DNA of 64,000 bases from Aegilops tauschii subsp. strangulata (taxonomy: Eukaryota; Streptophyta; Magnoliopsida; Poales; Poaceae): positions 239,050,622 through 239,114,621 of the forward strand of contig NC_053039.3 of the NCBI RefSeq assembly GCF_002575655.3, written 5' to 3'. Shown in pieces: positions 21,371 through 32,651 of this stretch. Every line of letters starts with the position of its first letter. The stretch's first letter is position 1. The translations under genes were made by a program, and so were the position numbers. Below the pieces are notes generated by a model. That model saw only the letters and a list, made by a program, of their open reading frames with translations. It did no database searches and was not told where the DNA came from.

Positions 21371-23270
21371 ATGGCAGATTGTATGCCTAAGAAGGCACCT
21401 CCTGCTGCCAAGGCCAAGACTATTGCTAAGGCCAAAGGCAAGACCACCGTAAAGATAGCTGCATCTCAGAAGAATAAGGTCCCAGTGCCAAAGAGAATGG
21501 ATGAAGAAGAAGTCCCAGTGCGCCTCAAGAAGCTTAGAACATTCTTGCCAGCTCACGGTGACTCTCGTCCCGAGGCGGATCGATGACATGAAAGAGAGGA
21601 AGGATAAAGGACTAAGGAGATGGAGAACCATAGATCCTTATGCCATCAGAAAGAGGACAGCCGTTGACTATCATTTCCACATCAAGGAGCAACGGGACTT
21701 CTATGAGACTCTTCTTCTTGACAAGAGCCCGGCTGTCAGTGACATGAGATAGGTAGATTGGGAATAATAGATGCTCATTCTGACAACTTTCCGAATGTGA
21801 AGTCCCGGTGCGCCTCAAGAAGCTTAGACCATTCTTGTCAGCTCACAGCGACTCTTGTCCCGAGGCATAGGACATGAAATAGAGGAAGGATAAAGGACTA
21901 AGGAGATGGAGAACCATAGATCCTTATGCCATCAGAAAGAGGACAACCATGGACTATCATTCCCACATCAAGGAGTAACAGGACTTCTACGAGACTCTTC
22001 TTCTTGACAAGAGGCCGACTGTCAGTGACATGAGATAGGTAGATTGGGAGTACATACATGTTCATTCTGTCAACTTTCCAAATGTGCATGAGAACTTCAA
22101 GAAACTAGAGCTTGACGAGTTCATTGGTACAAAGTTGACTGCATGGAATGACAAGCTTATCATGCAATTCTATTCAACTGCATATTTCTACCCGGATGGC
22201 AAAATTAGATGGATGCCAGTAGATATGAGTCTTTAGTTGAAGAATAGACAGAGTTGATCAATGCATGTCCCAATAGTGAGAACTATGTGCATATATATAT
22301 GCTAAGCCCCGCATGGATCATAACTCCATGGCAAACATGTATACGTCTATCCCTCCGAAGGATGTTGCAAAACATAAGTTGGGATCCATCTACTACCTCT
22401 TGCCTAGGCTTGCTACTATCAACACCATCTTGAGGTCACTCTTATGCCCAAGTCAGTAGATGAGAGGATGGTCTGAGGATACTCGATTGATATCCTACAT
22501 CATATTGACAGCTTCACCAGATTCAAGGTTATGGATCTTATTGTTGAGACAGTGAAGAGGACAACTGCAGATCAAAAGCTCTCTTGCGGATTTGCACCCT
22601 ATATCCAGATGCTTATCAACTCTAAGGTTTGTAATGGTGTTTATCTGCTTGAACGACCGCGCCTGCCACTTTAGCCAGAGTTGGAGGACTGCATAGTCAC
22701 TATGGAGCCTTCGCACCCCATCTCTGCCGATGCACAGGCACAAGGAGAGACTGCTAGAGCTGCTACACCGTCTGTTGGGCCCAGTACTTCGTCAACACAG
22801 ATGCCCAAGACAAAGACATATCGGATGCTATATCTTCTCCAAGCCACCAACGAGGCCTAGCTAACCTTGTGCAGAACCAGGAGAGTCTTGAGAGGATTAT
22901 ATGGAAACTAAGTTTCATGATCTAGATGTCAAGGTGATAGGAATTGCCAAAAATGTTGAGAAGTTCAAATCAGATGTGGAAGCAAAGTTGAGTAGTGACG
23001 ATGATGATGCACTACCTACTACCACTCAGTTTCAGGCTATGCCTAAGCCAACTGTTGTTGTTGTTACATGAGATGCTCCTGCCATAGAGATGTCCCCAGC
23101 TGCCACTCCTACTACTGCACCACTTGTGTCCACCCCTCCTGTCCAACAGACTTCGTCAGAAGCATTTGAAGATGCACTTCTCTCCACTCCATCAACCCAC
23201 ACCGAAGCTGCAAGCTACATGACTTCATCACCAGTTGCCCTGGATCGAGCCCAGAGAGACGCTTAGCTCT
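21371..23270 (+). pseudogene. Decayed retrotransposon gag-like or plant-transposon-domain gene
   Basis: The first frame starts MADCMPKKAPPAAKAKT, a Lys/Ala-rich N-terminus. Then come RRWRTIDPYAIRKRTAVDYH, a stop, a duplicated version of the same stretch, and ENFKKLELDEFIGTKLTAWN, FYSTAYFYPDGKIRWMP and VDLIVETVKRTT-like parts. This pattern resembles the putative plant transposon protein domain found in grass retroelements (from memory). Stops and frameshifts are spread throughout. A Thr/Pro/Ala-rich C-terminal region ends near 23270. No function can be assigned. Confidence 0.55.
21510..22086 (+). repeat. Tandem duplication, two copies of about 288 bp
   Basis: Copy 1 (21510-21799) and copy 2 (21800-22086) both start AAGTCCC(A/G)GTGCGCCTC and end CAACTTTCC(A/G)AATGTG. 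They differ at roughly 8% of positions, including separate stop codons, so the duplication is old. Confidence 0.9.
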
Positions 23271-23275
23271 ATCTT

Positions 23276-24770
23276 TATTCGACCGTTTTGGTAACTGATG
23301 TTACGCAACCTTCTTCTTGTAGACTCGTGTTGGGCCTCCAAGCGTAGAGTTTTGTAGGACAGTAGCAAACTTCCCTCAAGTGGATGACCTAAGGTTTATC
23401 AATCCGTGGGAGGCGTAGGATGAAGATGGTCTCTCTCAAACAACCCTGGAACCAAATAACAAAGAGTCTCTTGTGTCCCCAACACACCCAATACAATGGT
23501 AAATTGTATAGGTGCACTAGTTTGGCGAAGAGATGGTGATACAAGTGTAATATGGATATAGGTTTTTGTAATCTGAAAATATAAAAATAGCAAGGTAACT
23601 AGTAATAAAAGTGAGCAAAAACGGTATTGCAATGCTTGAAAACAAGGCCTAGGGTTCATACTTTCACTAGTGCAAAGTCTATCAACAATGATAACATAAT
23701 TAAATAATATGGCAATACCTCAACGTGCGACAAAGAGTCACTCCAAAGTTCCTATCGCGGAGAACATAAGATGGAATTGCTTGTAGGGTACGAAACCACC
23801 TCAAAGTTACTCTTTCTGACCAATCTTTTGAGCTATTCCTATAAGCGTCACAAACAACCCTAGAGTTCATATTAAAGTAACACCATATGATACACATCAA
23901 TCAACCCTAATGTCACCTAGGTACTCCAATGTCACCAGAAGTATCCGTGGGTCAATTATATGATATGCATTAAACAACTTCAGATTCATAATATTCAATC
24001 CAACACAAAGAACCTCAAAGAGTTCCCCAAGATCTCTACCGGAGAAACAAGGATGAAAACATGCATCAACCCCTATGCATAGATTACCCCAATGTCACCT
24101 CGGGAATCCGTGAGTTGAGTGCCAAAACATACATCAAGTGAATCAATAGAACACCCCATTGTCACCACAGGTATCCCACGCAAGACATACACCAAGTGTT
24201 CTCAAATCCATAAAAGTATTCAATCCGATAATAGTGACACCTCAAAGGTAAAACTCAATTCATCACAAGAAGATAGAGAGGGAGAAACACCATATGATCC
24301 AACTATAGTAACAAAGCTCGCGGTACATCAAGATCGTGCCAAATCAAGAACACGAGAGAGAGACGGAGATCAAACACATAGCTACTAGTACATGCCCTCA
24401 GCCCCGAGGGTGAACTACACCCTCCTCATCATGGTGGCCGTCAGGATGATGAAGATGGCCTCCGGTGATGATTTCCCCCTTCGGCAGGGTGCCGGAACGG
24501 GGTCCTGATTGGTTTTTCGTGGCTACAGAGGCTTGCGGCGGCGGAACATCTCAGCTAGGTTTCTTTTCGGGGGTTTTGGTATTTATAGGAATTTTTGGCG
24601 TCGGTCTCACGTCAAGGGGGTGCCCGAGGGGCCCATAAGTCGGGGGGCACGCCCTAGGGGGTGGGCGCGCCCCCTAGGCTTGTGGCCTCCTCGGTCACTT
24701 CCTGGCCCAGCTCCGGTGCTTCGGGGGGCTTTCTCATTGTCAAGTAGCAAGCTATTAACATGTTAAATCA
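23276..24770 (-). repeat. Gypsy-type LTR, minus strand
   Basis: The stretch has the base pattern of a large wheat LTR family. On the minus strand a TATA box (CTATAAATACC) lies at about 24580-24590, followed by the transcribed GC-rich leader and a long AT-rich part. The exact ends were not fixed. No coding frame is visible. Because non-coding internal DNA of the same kind lies to its right, I take it as the 3' LTR of a minus-strand element. Confidence 0.6.
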
Positions 24771-25765
24771 TAGACCATAAAATTTCATGAAAATTAACAA
24801 ACCATGTTCTCAGTCATCAAACAATTGCAATTCATCTTATTTTCGGGAAGGGTCTTTGTGAGAGCTTCAATTCAGCAAATTCCACATACTCAACTATCAT
24901 ATAGTCTTCCATGATTGCTGACACTCAAAGCATATTTTTAGAACAAATAGTATCCATCGAACATAGAGAAAGATATGGGCTTAATGTTTCGCCTCCCAAC
25001 TTATTTATCATATAGATAATTGTCAACAATAATAATTCATGATCAAATATATTTGAATGGCTATATATGCTCAGATCTTTCCCCATCACATGATGCTTGC
25101 CAACTAAATAATAGATTGGAATAAGAAATTTACTCAAAAAAAATAAAAGTAAAAGATAGCCCCTTCGCAGTGGGAAGCAGGGATTTGCAGAGGTGCCAGA
25201 GCTCGAAGCTTTTAAAATAGAGATGAATATAATTTTGAGAGGTATGCTTTCATTGTCAACGTAACGAATGAGAGTTCCCAATATCTTCCATGCTGGACAC
25301 ATTATAGGCGGTCCCCAAACAGAAAGGTAAAGTTATTACCCCCCTCCACCAACAAACACAAGCCATGGCTAGTCGAATCCTCGGGTGCCCTCCATACCAA
25401 CAACAATCCGGGGAGTTTTGTTTCATTATTATATTTTGATTTTGATATTGATTTTGATCATAGGACTAGGCATCCCAATTACCAGACACTTTCTCATGAA
25501 GGACAAGCAAATAAACACTCATCGTGAGAATAACCCACCTAGCATGGAAGATACTGACCGCCCCTTGTCGCTTCATGAGTTATTTGGGCATACAAAACAG
25601 ATTATTATTTGAAGATTTAGAGTTTGGCACATGCAAATTTACTTGGAACGGCAGGTAAATAAAGCATATAGGCAGGTATGGTGGACACTTATGGCAAGAA
25701 ACTGGGTTTAAGGAAGTGGATGCACAAGCAGTATTCCCGCTTAGTACATGTGAAGGCTAGCAAGA
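24771..25765 (-). other. Non-coding retroelement internal DNA; no gene seen
   Basis: AT-rich sequence of a kind familiar from high-copy wheat gypsy elements (region between pol and 3' LTR). The right-hand part has GGAACGGCAGGTAAAT and CAGTATTCCCGCTTAGTACA. It appears to continue at 40114-40530 after the interrupting DNA. The open frames here are short and without domains. Confidence 0.5.
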
Positions 25766-27180
25766 CTTCCCACCCCTCCCCCTTCATGTGACTCTCACGT
25801 GAGCGCCAGGGGGGAACCCTAGCGCTAGCCCAGGGCCTTTCCTTCCCCTTCTCCTCTCCTCGCTGCCGCCACAACGAGCTGACGGGCAAAGCCCGGCCAG
25901 CATCGGCGGCGGCGGGGCGTTTTCCTTCCCTTGCTCGGTTCCTAGTGGCGCGGGCTGTCAGAGTCGAGCAGCGGCGCGACGCGGGCATGGGGCGTGGAGG
26001 CGCAGTGGTAGCAGCTGGCGGTAGAGGTGTGGGCTGCCGATGGCCGTGCGAAGGGGCTGTGGGCGTTGGGGGCGGCGCGTGGGTCCTCCTCATGGTCGAG
26101 GTGGATCGGATCTGGTACGAGGGCTCGCGGCTCTGCTTTCGGCGGTGGCTGGGCTTGGGCCTGGCACGCATGGAGGCAGGGTCTGGGCCTTCTCTGCCCG
26201 GCTCCCCTAGTGGTGGCGTCCCTGCTGTCATCCGGTCAGGTCCGGCCAGGCCTGGTCTGGACTTGATGCCGGCAGGGGGCGCGGGCTGTGTTTGGCAGGG
26301 GCTGGCGACCACTACTGCGTGCCTACGGTGGTGGTTCTCGGCGATGGTGGTTGCTCGGCCTTCCATCCTCTCCTCGTCATCCGGGTGTTACTTTGGTCGA
26401 AGGGTTGGCCTCTCCTAGCGACAGTCCATCGCTAATCTCGCGCCCGGTGCAGCAGGACCGAGCTCGTCTCGCGCACGGCAGCAGGACCGACTCGTCTTGC
26501 GCCCAACGACAGGACCATGCTCATCTCGCGTCCGGCAGTAGGACCGAACTCGTCTCGCGCCCGGTGCTGCAGGACGGATCGATGGAGGCTAGTTTTGACC
26601 GGCCTATTGGGTCTTGGCACTGGGGCTGCCCAGGGGTGTGAAAGGCGGGCCTTTCCGCTCATCTCTTTGGTTGGGGTAGCGGCGGGTCTCGGGTGAGGTG
26701 GTGTCAAGGTCTTGGATGCCGGGGCAGCGGCCTTGGTGGTGGGAGCGCGGTGCTCTTGGGCAGAGCCTGTGGCTCGGTGCTGCCTGGTGGCCATGGTTGT
26801 GTGGGCGGCATGGTAGCCAGGGTGTGGCGTTCAGTGGCGGTGAGAGTTGGCCGGGGTGAAAACCTGCTCTATCTTCGGACGGACCGGTGGCAGCGAAGCT
26901 TGTTGCCTTCTTGAAGGCGTCGCCACGGCTCTCATCGCCTGTCGTGGTGCTCCAGGGGAAACTCCGATCCTCGGATTGGGCGGTGGCGGTGATGTGGTGC
27001 CGTAACCTTCTTGAAGGCACCGCCTTGGAGCCCACGGTTCGTTGTGTGCGGCTTCATCTCTTTGTGGTGGCGTGTTCATGGTCGAAGTCCCCGGTTGCTC
27101 TTGTAGTGCGAGGGTTGGTGTTGCTCCGCTCAGCACTTGTGAATCCTGCCTTGGGTGTGTGCGTGTGTTGTGAAGGTGTG
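25766..27180 (+). mobile_element. GC-rich non-LTR-like repeat, 5' part (interrupted by the chromodomain element)
   Basis: There is a sharp change to about 65% GC at 25766. The start resembles the 5' UTR of a plant LINE (CCTCTCCTCGCTGCCGCC). It has no convincing coding frame; several overlapping GC-driven frames show no domain. The segment resumes at 40057, after the target duplication of the gypsy insertion, and ends with a 3' end common in plant LINE-like elements. It is probably a deleted or non-autonomous LINE relative. Confidence 0.4.
26432..26578. repeat. Minisatellite-like array, five units of 28-31 bp
   Basis: Each unit reads roughly CTCGTCTCGCGCCCGG, then a short variable part, then CAGGACCGA. 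Unit lengths by eye are 31, 28, 29, 29 and 30 bp. The array lies inside the GC-rich repeat. Confidence 0.85.
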
Positions 27181-30100
27181 TGTGACGCCCCCGATTTGAC
27201 CGTACACTAATCATGCACGCAAATGTGTACGACCAAGACCAGGGACTCACGGGAAGATATCACAACACAACTCTAAAACATAAATAAGTCATACAAGCAT
27301 CATAATACAAGCCAGGGGCCTCGAGGGCTCGAATACAAATGCTCGATCACAGACGAGTCAGCAGAAGCAACAATATCTGAGTACAGACATAAGTTAAACA
27401 AGTTTGCCTTAAGAGGCTAGCACAAACTGGGATACAGATCGAACGAGGCGCAGGCCTCCTGCCTGGGATCCTCCTAACTACTCCTGTTCGTCGTCAGCGG
27501 CCTGCACGTAGTAGTAGGCACCTCCGGTGTCGTAGGTGTCGTCGTCGACGGTGGCATCTGGCTCCTGGACTCCAACATCTGGTTGCGACAACCAGATAGG
27601 AAGGAAAGGGGGAAAAGAGGGGGAAAGGCAACCGTGAGTACTCATCCAAAGTACTCGCAAGCAAGGAGCTATACTACATATGCATGGGTATATGTGTAAA
27701 GGGGCATATCAGTGGACTGAACTGCAGAATGCCAGAATAAAAGGGGGATAGCTAGTCCTGTCGAAGACTACGCTTCTGGTCATCTCCATCTTGCAGCATG
27801 TAGAAGAGAGTAGATTGAAGTCCTCCAAGTAGCATCGCATAGCATAATCCTACCCGGCGATCCCCTCCTCGTCGCCCTGTTAGAGAGCGATCACCGGGTT
27901 GTATCTGGCACTTGGAAGGGGTGTATCTTATTCAGTATCCAGTTCTAGTTGTCATAAGGTCAAGGTACAACTCCGGGTCGTCCTTTTACCGAGGGACACG
28001 GCTATTCGAATAGATAAACTTCCCTGCAGGGGTGCACCACATAACCCAACACGCTCGATCCCATTTGGCCGGACACACTTTTCTGGGTCATGCCCGGCCT
28101 CGTAAGATCAACACGTCGCAGCCCCACCTAGGCTCATCAGAGAGGTCAGCACGCCGGTCTAACCTATGCGCGCAGGGGTCTGGGCCCATCGCCCTATGCA
28201 CACCTGCACGTTGCGTACGCGACCGGAAGCAGACCTAGCCCCCTTAATACAAGCGCGAGCTTACGGTCCAATGCGGCGCACGCCACTCAGTTGCTGACGT
28301 CAAAAGAGCTTCGGCTGATACCACGACATCGGGATACCCATAACTACTCCCACGTAGATGGTTAGTGCGTATAGACCAAATGGCCAGACTCAGATCAAAT
28401 ACCAAGATCTCGTTAAGCGTGTTAAGTAACCGCGAATGCCGACCAGGGCCAGGCCCACCTCTCACCTAGGCGGTCTCAACCTGCCCTGTCGCTCCGCCAC
28501 AAAGATCCACTCGCGGGTACTCCTACGAGCCGACCCGACTTTAGTCATCACATGTGTCATGTATATAGTACATAAGTATATACCCATGATCACCGCCCAG
28601 GTGATCACGGCCCGATAGTATAGCACAGCAGACGGACAAGAATGTAGGGCCACTGATGGAAATCTAGCATCCTATACTAAGCATGTAGGATTGCAGGTAA
28701 AGGTATCAACAGTAGTAGCAAGGATAGGCTATGCATCAGGATAGGATATCGAAAAGCAGTAACATGCTACACTACTCTAATGCAAGCAGTATAGAGAATA
28801 ATAGGCGATATCTGGTGATCAAGGGGGGGGGCTTGCCTGGTTGCTCTGGCAAGTAGGAGGGGTCGTCGACTCCGTAGTCGAACTGGGCAGCAGCAGTGTC
28901 GGTCTCGTAGTCTACCGGAGAGAAGAGGGGGGAAGAAACAATAAATACAATGCAAACATAAGCATGACGATGCGTGACATGAAAATGAGCGGTGCTAGGT
29001 GTGTCCTAACGCGACAGTAGCTGGTACCGGTGAAGGGGGGAACATCCGGGAGGTATTCCCGATGTTTCGCGTTTTCGGACAGACGGACCGGAGGGGGAAA
29101 GTTGCTAGTTCGATAGGTTAGGGATGTGTGGTGGACGAACGGAATGCGTATTCGGATTCGTCTCGTCGTTCTTAGCAACTTTCATATAGAAAACATTTTC
29201 ATCCGAGTTGCGGTTTAAAAGATATGAATTTTCAAAGTTTATTTGAATTTCTGGAATTATTTAAATTAAGCAAAAATGAATTATGACGTCAGCATGAGGC
29301 AATGTTGACATCAGCAGGTCAACAGAGCGGCTGACCAGGTCAAACTGACCGGTGGGCCCCACCTGTCATAGACAGTGGGCTAACAGAAGATTAAACTAAT
29401 TAATTTTTAGTTGATTAACTACTGGGCCCACCTGTCAGTAAGTGATTAGATTAATTAATTAGTTTTAATTATAAAAACATTTTCTTTTCTCTTTCTTTTT
29501 TTAATTTTGCGGCGGGGCCCGCATGTCAGTGCCTGGGCCTGCCTAGTCAGCACGTTGACTGGGTGGACCCAGTCAACGGGGCCCACGGGGCCCACTGGCA
29601 GTGGCACTGGGGGGGGGGGGGGGCCAGGCCAGCCACGTCGGCGGCCGGCGCCGGAGCAACTCCGACGAGCCAAACGCGGCGGCGCGGCTCGGGAGGGGCG
29701 CGGGTTTCGCGCACAGGGGGTCTGCGGGGTCGTGGCTGGGCGCGTTCGACGCGGCTCGGCGCCGCGCGTCCAACGGTGGTGGCCGGAGCGGCTGGAACGG
29801 GCGGGGGCGAGCGCTACGAGCTCGCCGGCGGCGAAGTGCTTCGGGCTGGGGCGGGTGCGGCGTTAGAGCGCGCGAGCGGCCGAACTAACTAGCTAGGCGG
29901 GTGCGGCATGATGCGGTCGAGCTAACGGGCCTACGCCCATGACCAAATGGTCACCGGAGACCCGCCGGCGACGAGCTCCGCGGCGCGGCGTTCGGGCGCG
30001 CGTGGGGAAGCCGCTAGGGGGCGCGCGAGAGAGAAAGGACAGGGGAGGAGGGGGAGAGGCTCACCGCGCGGCACACGGAGGCCGGTGAGGGGCTTAGGAG

Positions 30101-30900
30101 CAGCAGATCGGCGCCGGGGAAGAAGGGGGTCGCCGGCGTCCGAAGTTGAAGGCGAGCTCGGGGAGGTCGTTGCAGGGGCTCCGGTCTCCAACGGGCTGCA
30201 CCAGACGAAGCAGCGGGCGACGGCGGTCCTTGGAGACACCTTGGGGCGGCGAGGTGGGTACGGTGGCCGTGTGAACGACGGTGAACGGCGGCGACCGCGT
30301 CGGGCATGGGGAAGGAAGGAGTGGCGCGGATCTGGGGGGGAGAAGAGAGAGGCGTAGGGGCCGAGAGGAGAGCGGGGGCGAGTGGGAGAGAGGCCCGAGG
30401 AGGCGGGGGGAGCTAGCGTCCTTATCCTCCCCGTCGCCGGCGAGGGGGTGCGGCGGGGACTGCCCCTGTTCCGACCCCGGTCGGGGGAACAGGGAAGGGG
30501 GCGAGCGGGAGAGGTGGGCTGGGCCGGGGGTCGGCCCAGTTGGGCCAGGGGTGCTGTGGGGGGGGGCCTTCTCCTTTTTTTCTTTTTCTTTGTCTGTTCT
30601 GTTTTCTGTTGTATTTTCTTTTTATTTATTTATTTTCTTTTCTGTTTTATTTCATTTAAAAGTATTTAGGTATTTTATAAAAATGTGTTTTCTCCACCGT
30701 AATTATCAGTGCAATTTCTGGCATGGCCCGAACATTTTTGTTTAAATTTTTGAAAACTTTTATTTTCCACTTTAAATTTAATTGAAGTTTGAATTAGGAG
30801 TTTGAAAAGAAATGTGTTTCAAATGTGAGCAAGCCCTGTTTAGCAACATGATTAGCTTAATCACAGAGGGTTACTGTAGCATGATTCTCGGGGTGTTACA
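27181..30900 (-). repeat. 3' LTR of the chromodomain element (3720 bp)
   Basis: This is the longer LTR copy. It holds the 406-bp block (about 28940-29345) that is absent in the other LTR. It is GC-rich at 29500-30550, with G-runs, and T-rich just inside its start. The polypurine tract on the minus strand (GTAGTGGAGGAGATT) lies at 30901-30915, directly before the LTR start. The long open frames in the GC-rich part overlap on both strands and are not genes. Confidence 0.95.
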
Positions 30901-30935
30901 AATCTCCTCCACTACAAGAAATCTCGTCCCGAGAT

Positions 30936-32651
30936 TTAGGAGGTAGAAGGAAACAGTGCGGGGTATTCTTCGCGCAGACGATCCTCTCGTTCCCAAGTGG
31001 CCTCATCTTCAGAATGGTGCGACCACTGGACTTTGAGAAACTTGATCGCCTTCTGACGTGTGCGGCGTTCAGCTTGGTCGAGAATGCGGACCGGATGCTC
31101 CTTATAGGAGAGGTCTTGCTGCAATTCGAGCACTTCATGATCCACAGCTCGGATTGGGTCCTTGAAGCAACGGCGGAGCTGTGACACATGGAACACATCG
31201 TGAACCTGAGAAAGGTTCGGCGGTAGCTCCAGTTGGTATGCCACTTTTCCACGCCTTTCGAGAATAGTGAATGGGCCAATATAGCGAGGAGCTAGTTTGC
31301 CCTTGATCCCGAAGCGGTGAGCACCCTTCATAGGTGTGACCCGAAGATAAGCCTTTTCGCCAGGTTGATAGACCATGTCTTTATGATGACGGTCATACTG
31401 ACTCTTCTGACGTGACTGAGCAGTCTTGAGATTCTCGCGAATAATGCGGACTTGTTCTTCGGCATCTTGGATAATATCCGGACCGAAGAGTGGACGTTCC
31501 CCAGTTTCTGACCAGTTCAGAGGGGTTCGGCACTTTCGTCCATACAACACTTCGAAGGGGGCCATCTTCAGACTAGCTTGATAGCTATTATTATAAGAGA
31601 ACTCAGCATACGGGAGAGATTCCTCCCATTTCTTGCCGAAGGAAATAACGCAAGCTCGAAGCATGTCTTCGAGAACTTGATTGACGCGTTCAACTTGTCC
31701 TTGCGATTGAGGATGAAACGCAGTACTGAATGACAGATGAGTTCCCATAGCTTCTTGGAAACTTGCCCAGAATCTTGAAGTGAATAAGCTGCCACGGTCT
31801 GAGCTGATAACCAATGGAATACCGTGGAGTGAAACAATCCTGGACATATAGAGCGTTGCCAACTGGCTAGCAGTGATCGTTTCTTTGACTGCCAGAAAAT
31901 GTGCAACTTTGGAAAGTCGGTCAATGACGACAAGAATAGCATCATTACCTTTCTGTGATTTGGGAAATCCAGTGACGAAGTCCATCTCAACATGGTCCCA
32001 TTTCCATTCAGGAATAGAGATAGGTTGCAGGGTTCCAGCAGGCCTTTGATGTTCTGCTTTGATACGACGGCAAACGTCACACTCAGCAACATAACGAGCA
32101 ATGGCTTGCTTCATATTAGACCACCAGAATTTCTGACGGATGTCTTGGTACATCTTTGTACTACCAGGATGGATACATAGAGGCGTATCATGAGCTTCTT
32201 TCATAACTTCCTGTGTCATATCCAGGTTTTTCTCTGCACATGGCACCACTAGGCGGCCTTTGAAGTATAAGGTGCCATCTTCAGCAATGGTGAAGAATGA
32301 GGGCTTTCCTTCTGCGAGGTAGCGCTTAATCTTGTGGGCTTCAGAGTCATACTTCTGTAGCCTTTTGATGCTATCCACGAGATCTGGTTTAGCAACTAGG
32401 GTATTGAGGGAACCCTGGGTAACAACGTGGAGGTTCACCTTGCCAAACTCCTTAGGAGGGGGAGCGAGTGCACCCGGAGGAACAATATGGAGGTTCAGCT
32501 TCCTGAATTCTTCAACAAGCGAGGGCTGAACTATGTGAACCTGGAGGTGGTTGCAGTAAGACTTGCGGCTCAAGGCATCAGCCATTACATTAGCCTTGCC
32601 TGGCGTATAGGAAATACCCAAGTCAAAGTCTGCAACAAGCTCCATCCATCT
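30936..32651 (-). CDS. Integrase with chromodomain (downstream part of gag-pol)
   Basis: The frame continues in phase after the stop at 32652-32654. It opens with the end of RNase H (ISYTPGKANVMADALSR). The integrase follows with an HHCC zinc region (His near 152 and 159, Cys189 and Cys192) and a catalytic triad Asp222, Asp283, Glu319 (MDFVTG, SSDRG, QVERVN; numbering from the Met at 32645). The spacing D-60-D-35-E is typical. The C-terminal part has YIGPFTILERRG and LHDVFHV-like VHDVFHVSQLRR. A chromodomain ends the protein (KFLKVQWSHHSEDEATWERE). Chromodomains direct insertion towards modified chromatin. The catalytic residues are all present. Confidence 0.93.
   Translation of the reverse strand, partial: RWMELVADFDLGISYTPGKANVMADALSRKSYCNHLQVHIVQPSLVEEFRKLNLHIVPPGALAPPPKEFGKVNLHVVTQGSLNTLVAKPDLVDSIKRLQKYDSEAHKIKRYLAEGKPSFFTIAEDGTLYFKGRLVVPCAEKNLDMTQEVMKEAHDTPLCIHPGSTKMYQDIRQKFWWSNMKQAIARYVAECDVCRRIKAEHQRPAGTLQPISIPEWKWDHVEMDFVTGFPKSQKGNDAILVVIDRLSKVAHFLAVKETITASQLATLYMSRIVSLHGIPLVISSDRGSLFTSRFWASFQEAMGTHLSFSTAFHPQSQGQVERVNQVLEDMLRACVISFGKKWEESLPYAEFSYNNSYQASLKMAPFEVLYGRKCRTPLNWSETGERPLFGPDIIQDAEEQVRIIRENLKTAQSRQKSQYDRHHKDMVYQPGEKAYLRVTPMKGAHRFGIKGKLAPRYIGPFTILERRGKVAYQLELPPNLSQVHDVFHVSQLRRCFKDPIRAVDHEVLELQQDLSYKEHPVRILDQAERRTRQKAIKFLKVQWSHHSEDEATWEREDRLREEYPALFPSTS

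Noticed and set aside
25945..26418. 157-codon plus-strand frame in the GC-rich repeat
   Set aside because: The opposite strand is equally open, codons are Gly/Arg/Ala-rich without any motif, and the region carries a minisatellite.
26432..26578. CRISPR array
   Set aside because: Units are degenerate tandem repeats without unique spacers, in a plant nuclear context.
29507..30745. Long overlapping open frames in the GC-rich part of the LTR (and their copies at 38667-39896)
   Set aside because: Frames are open on both strands at once because of base composition, no domain is visible, and both copies lie inside LTRs.
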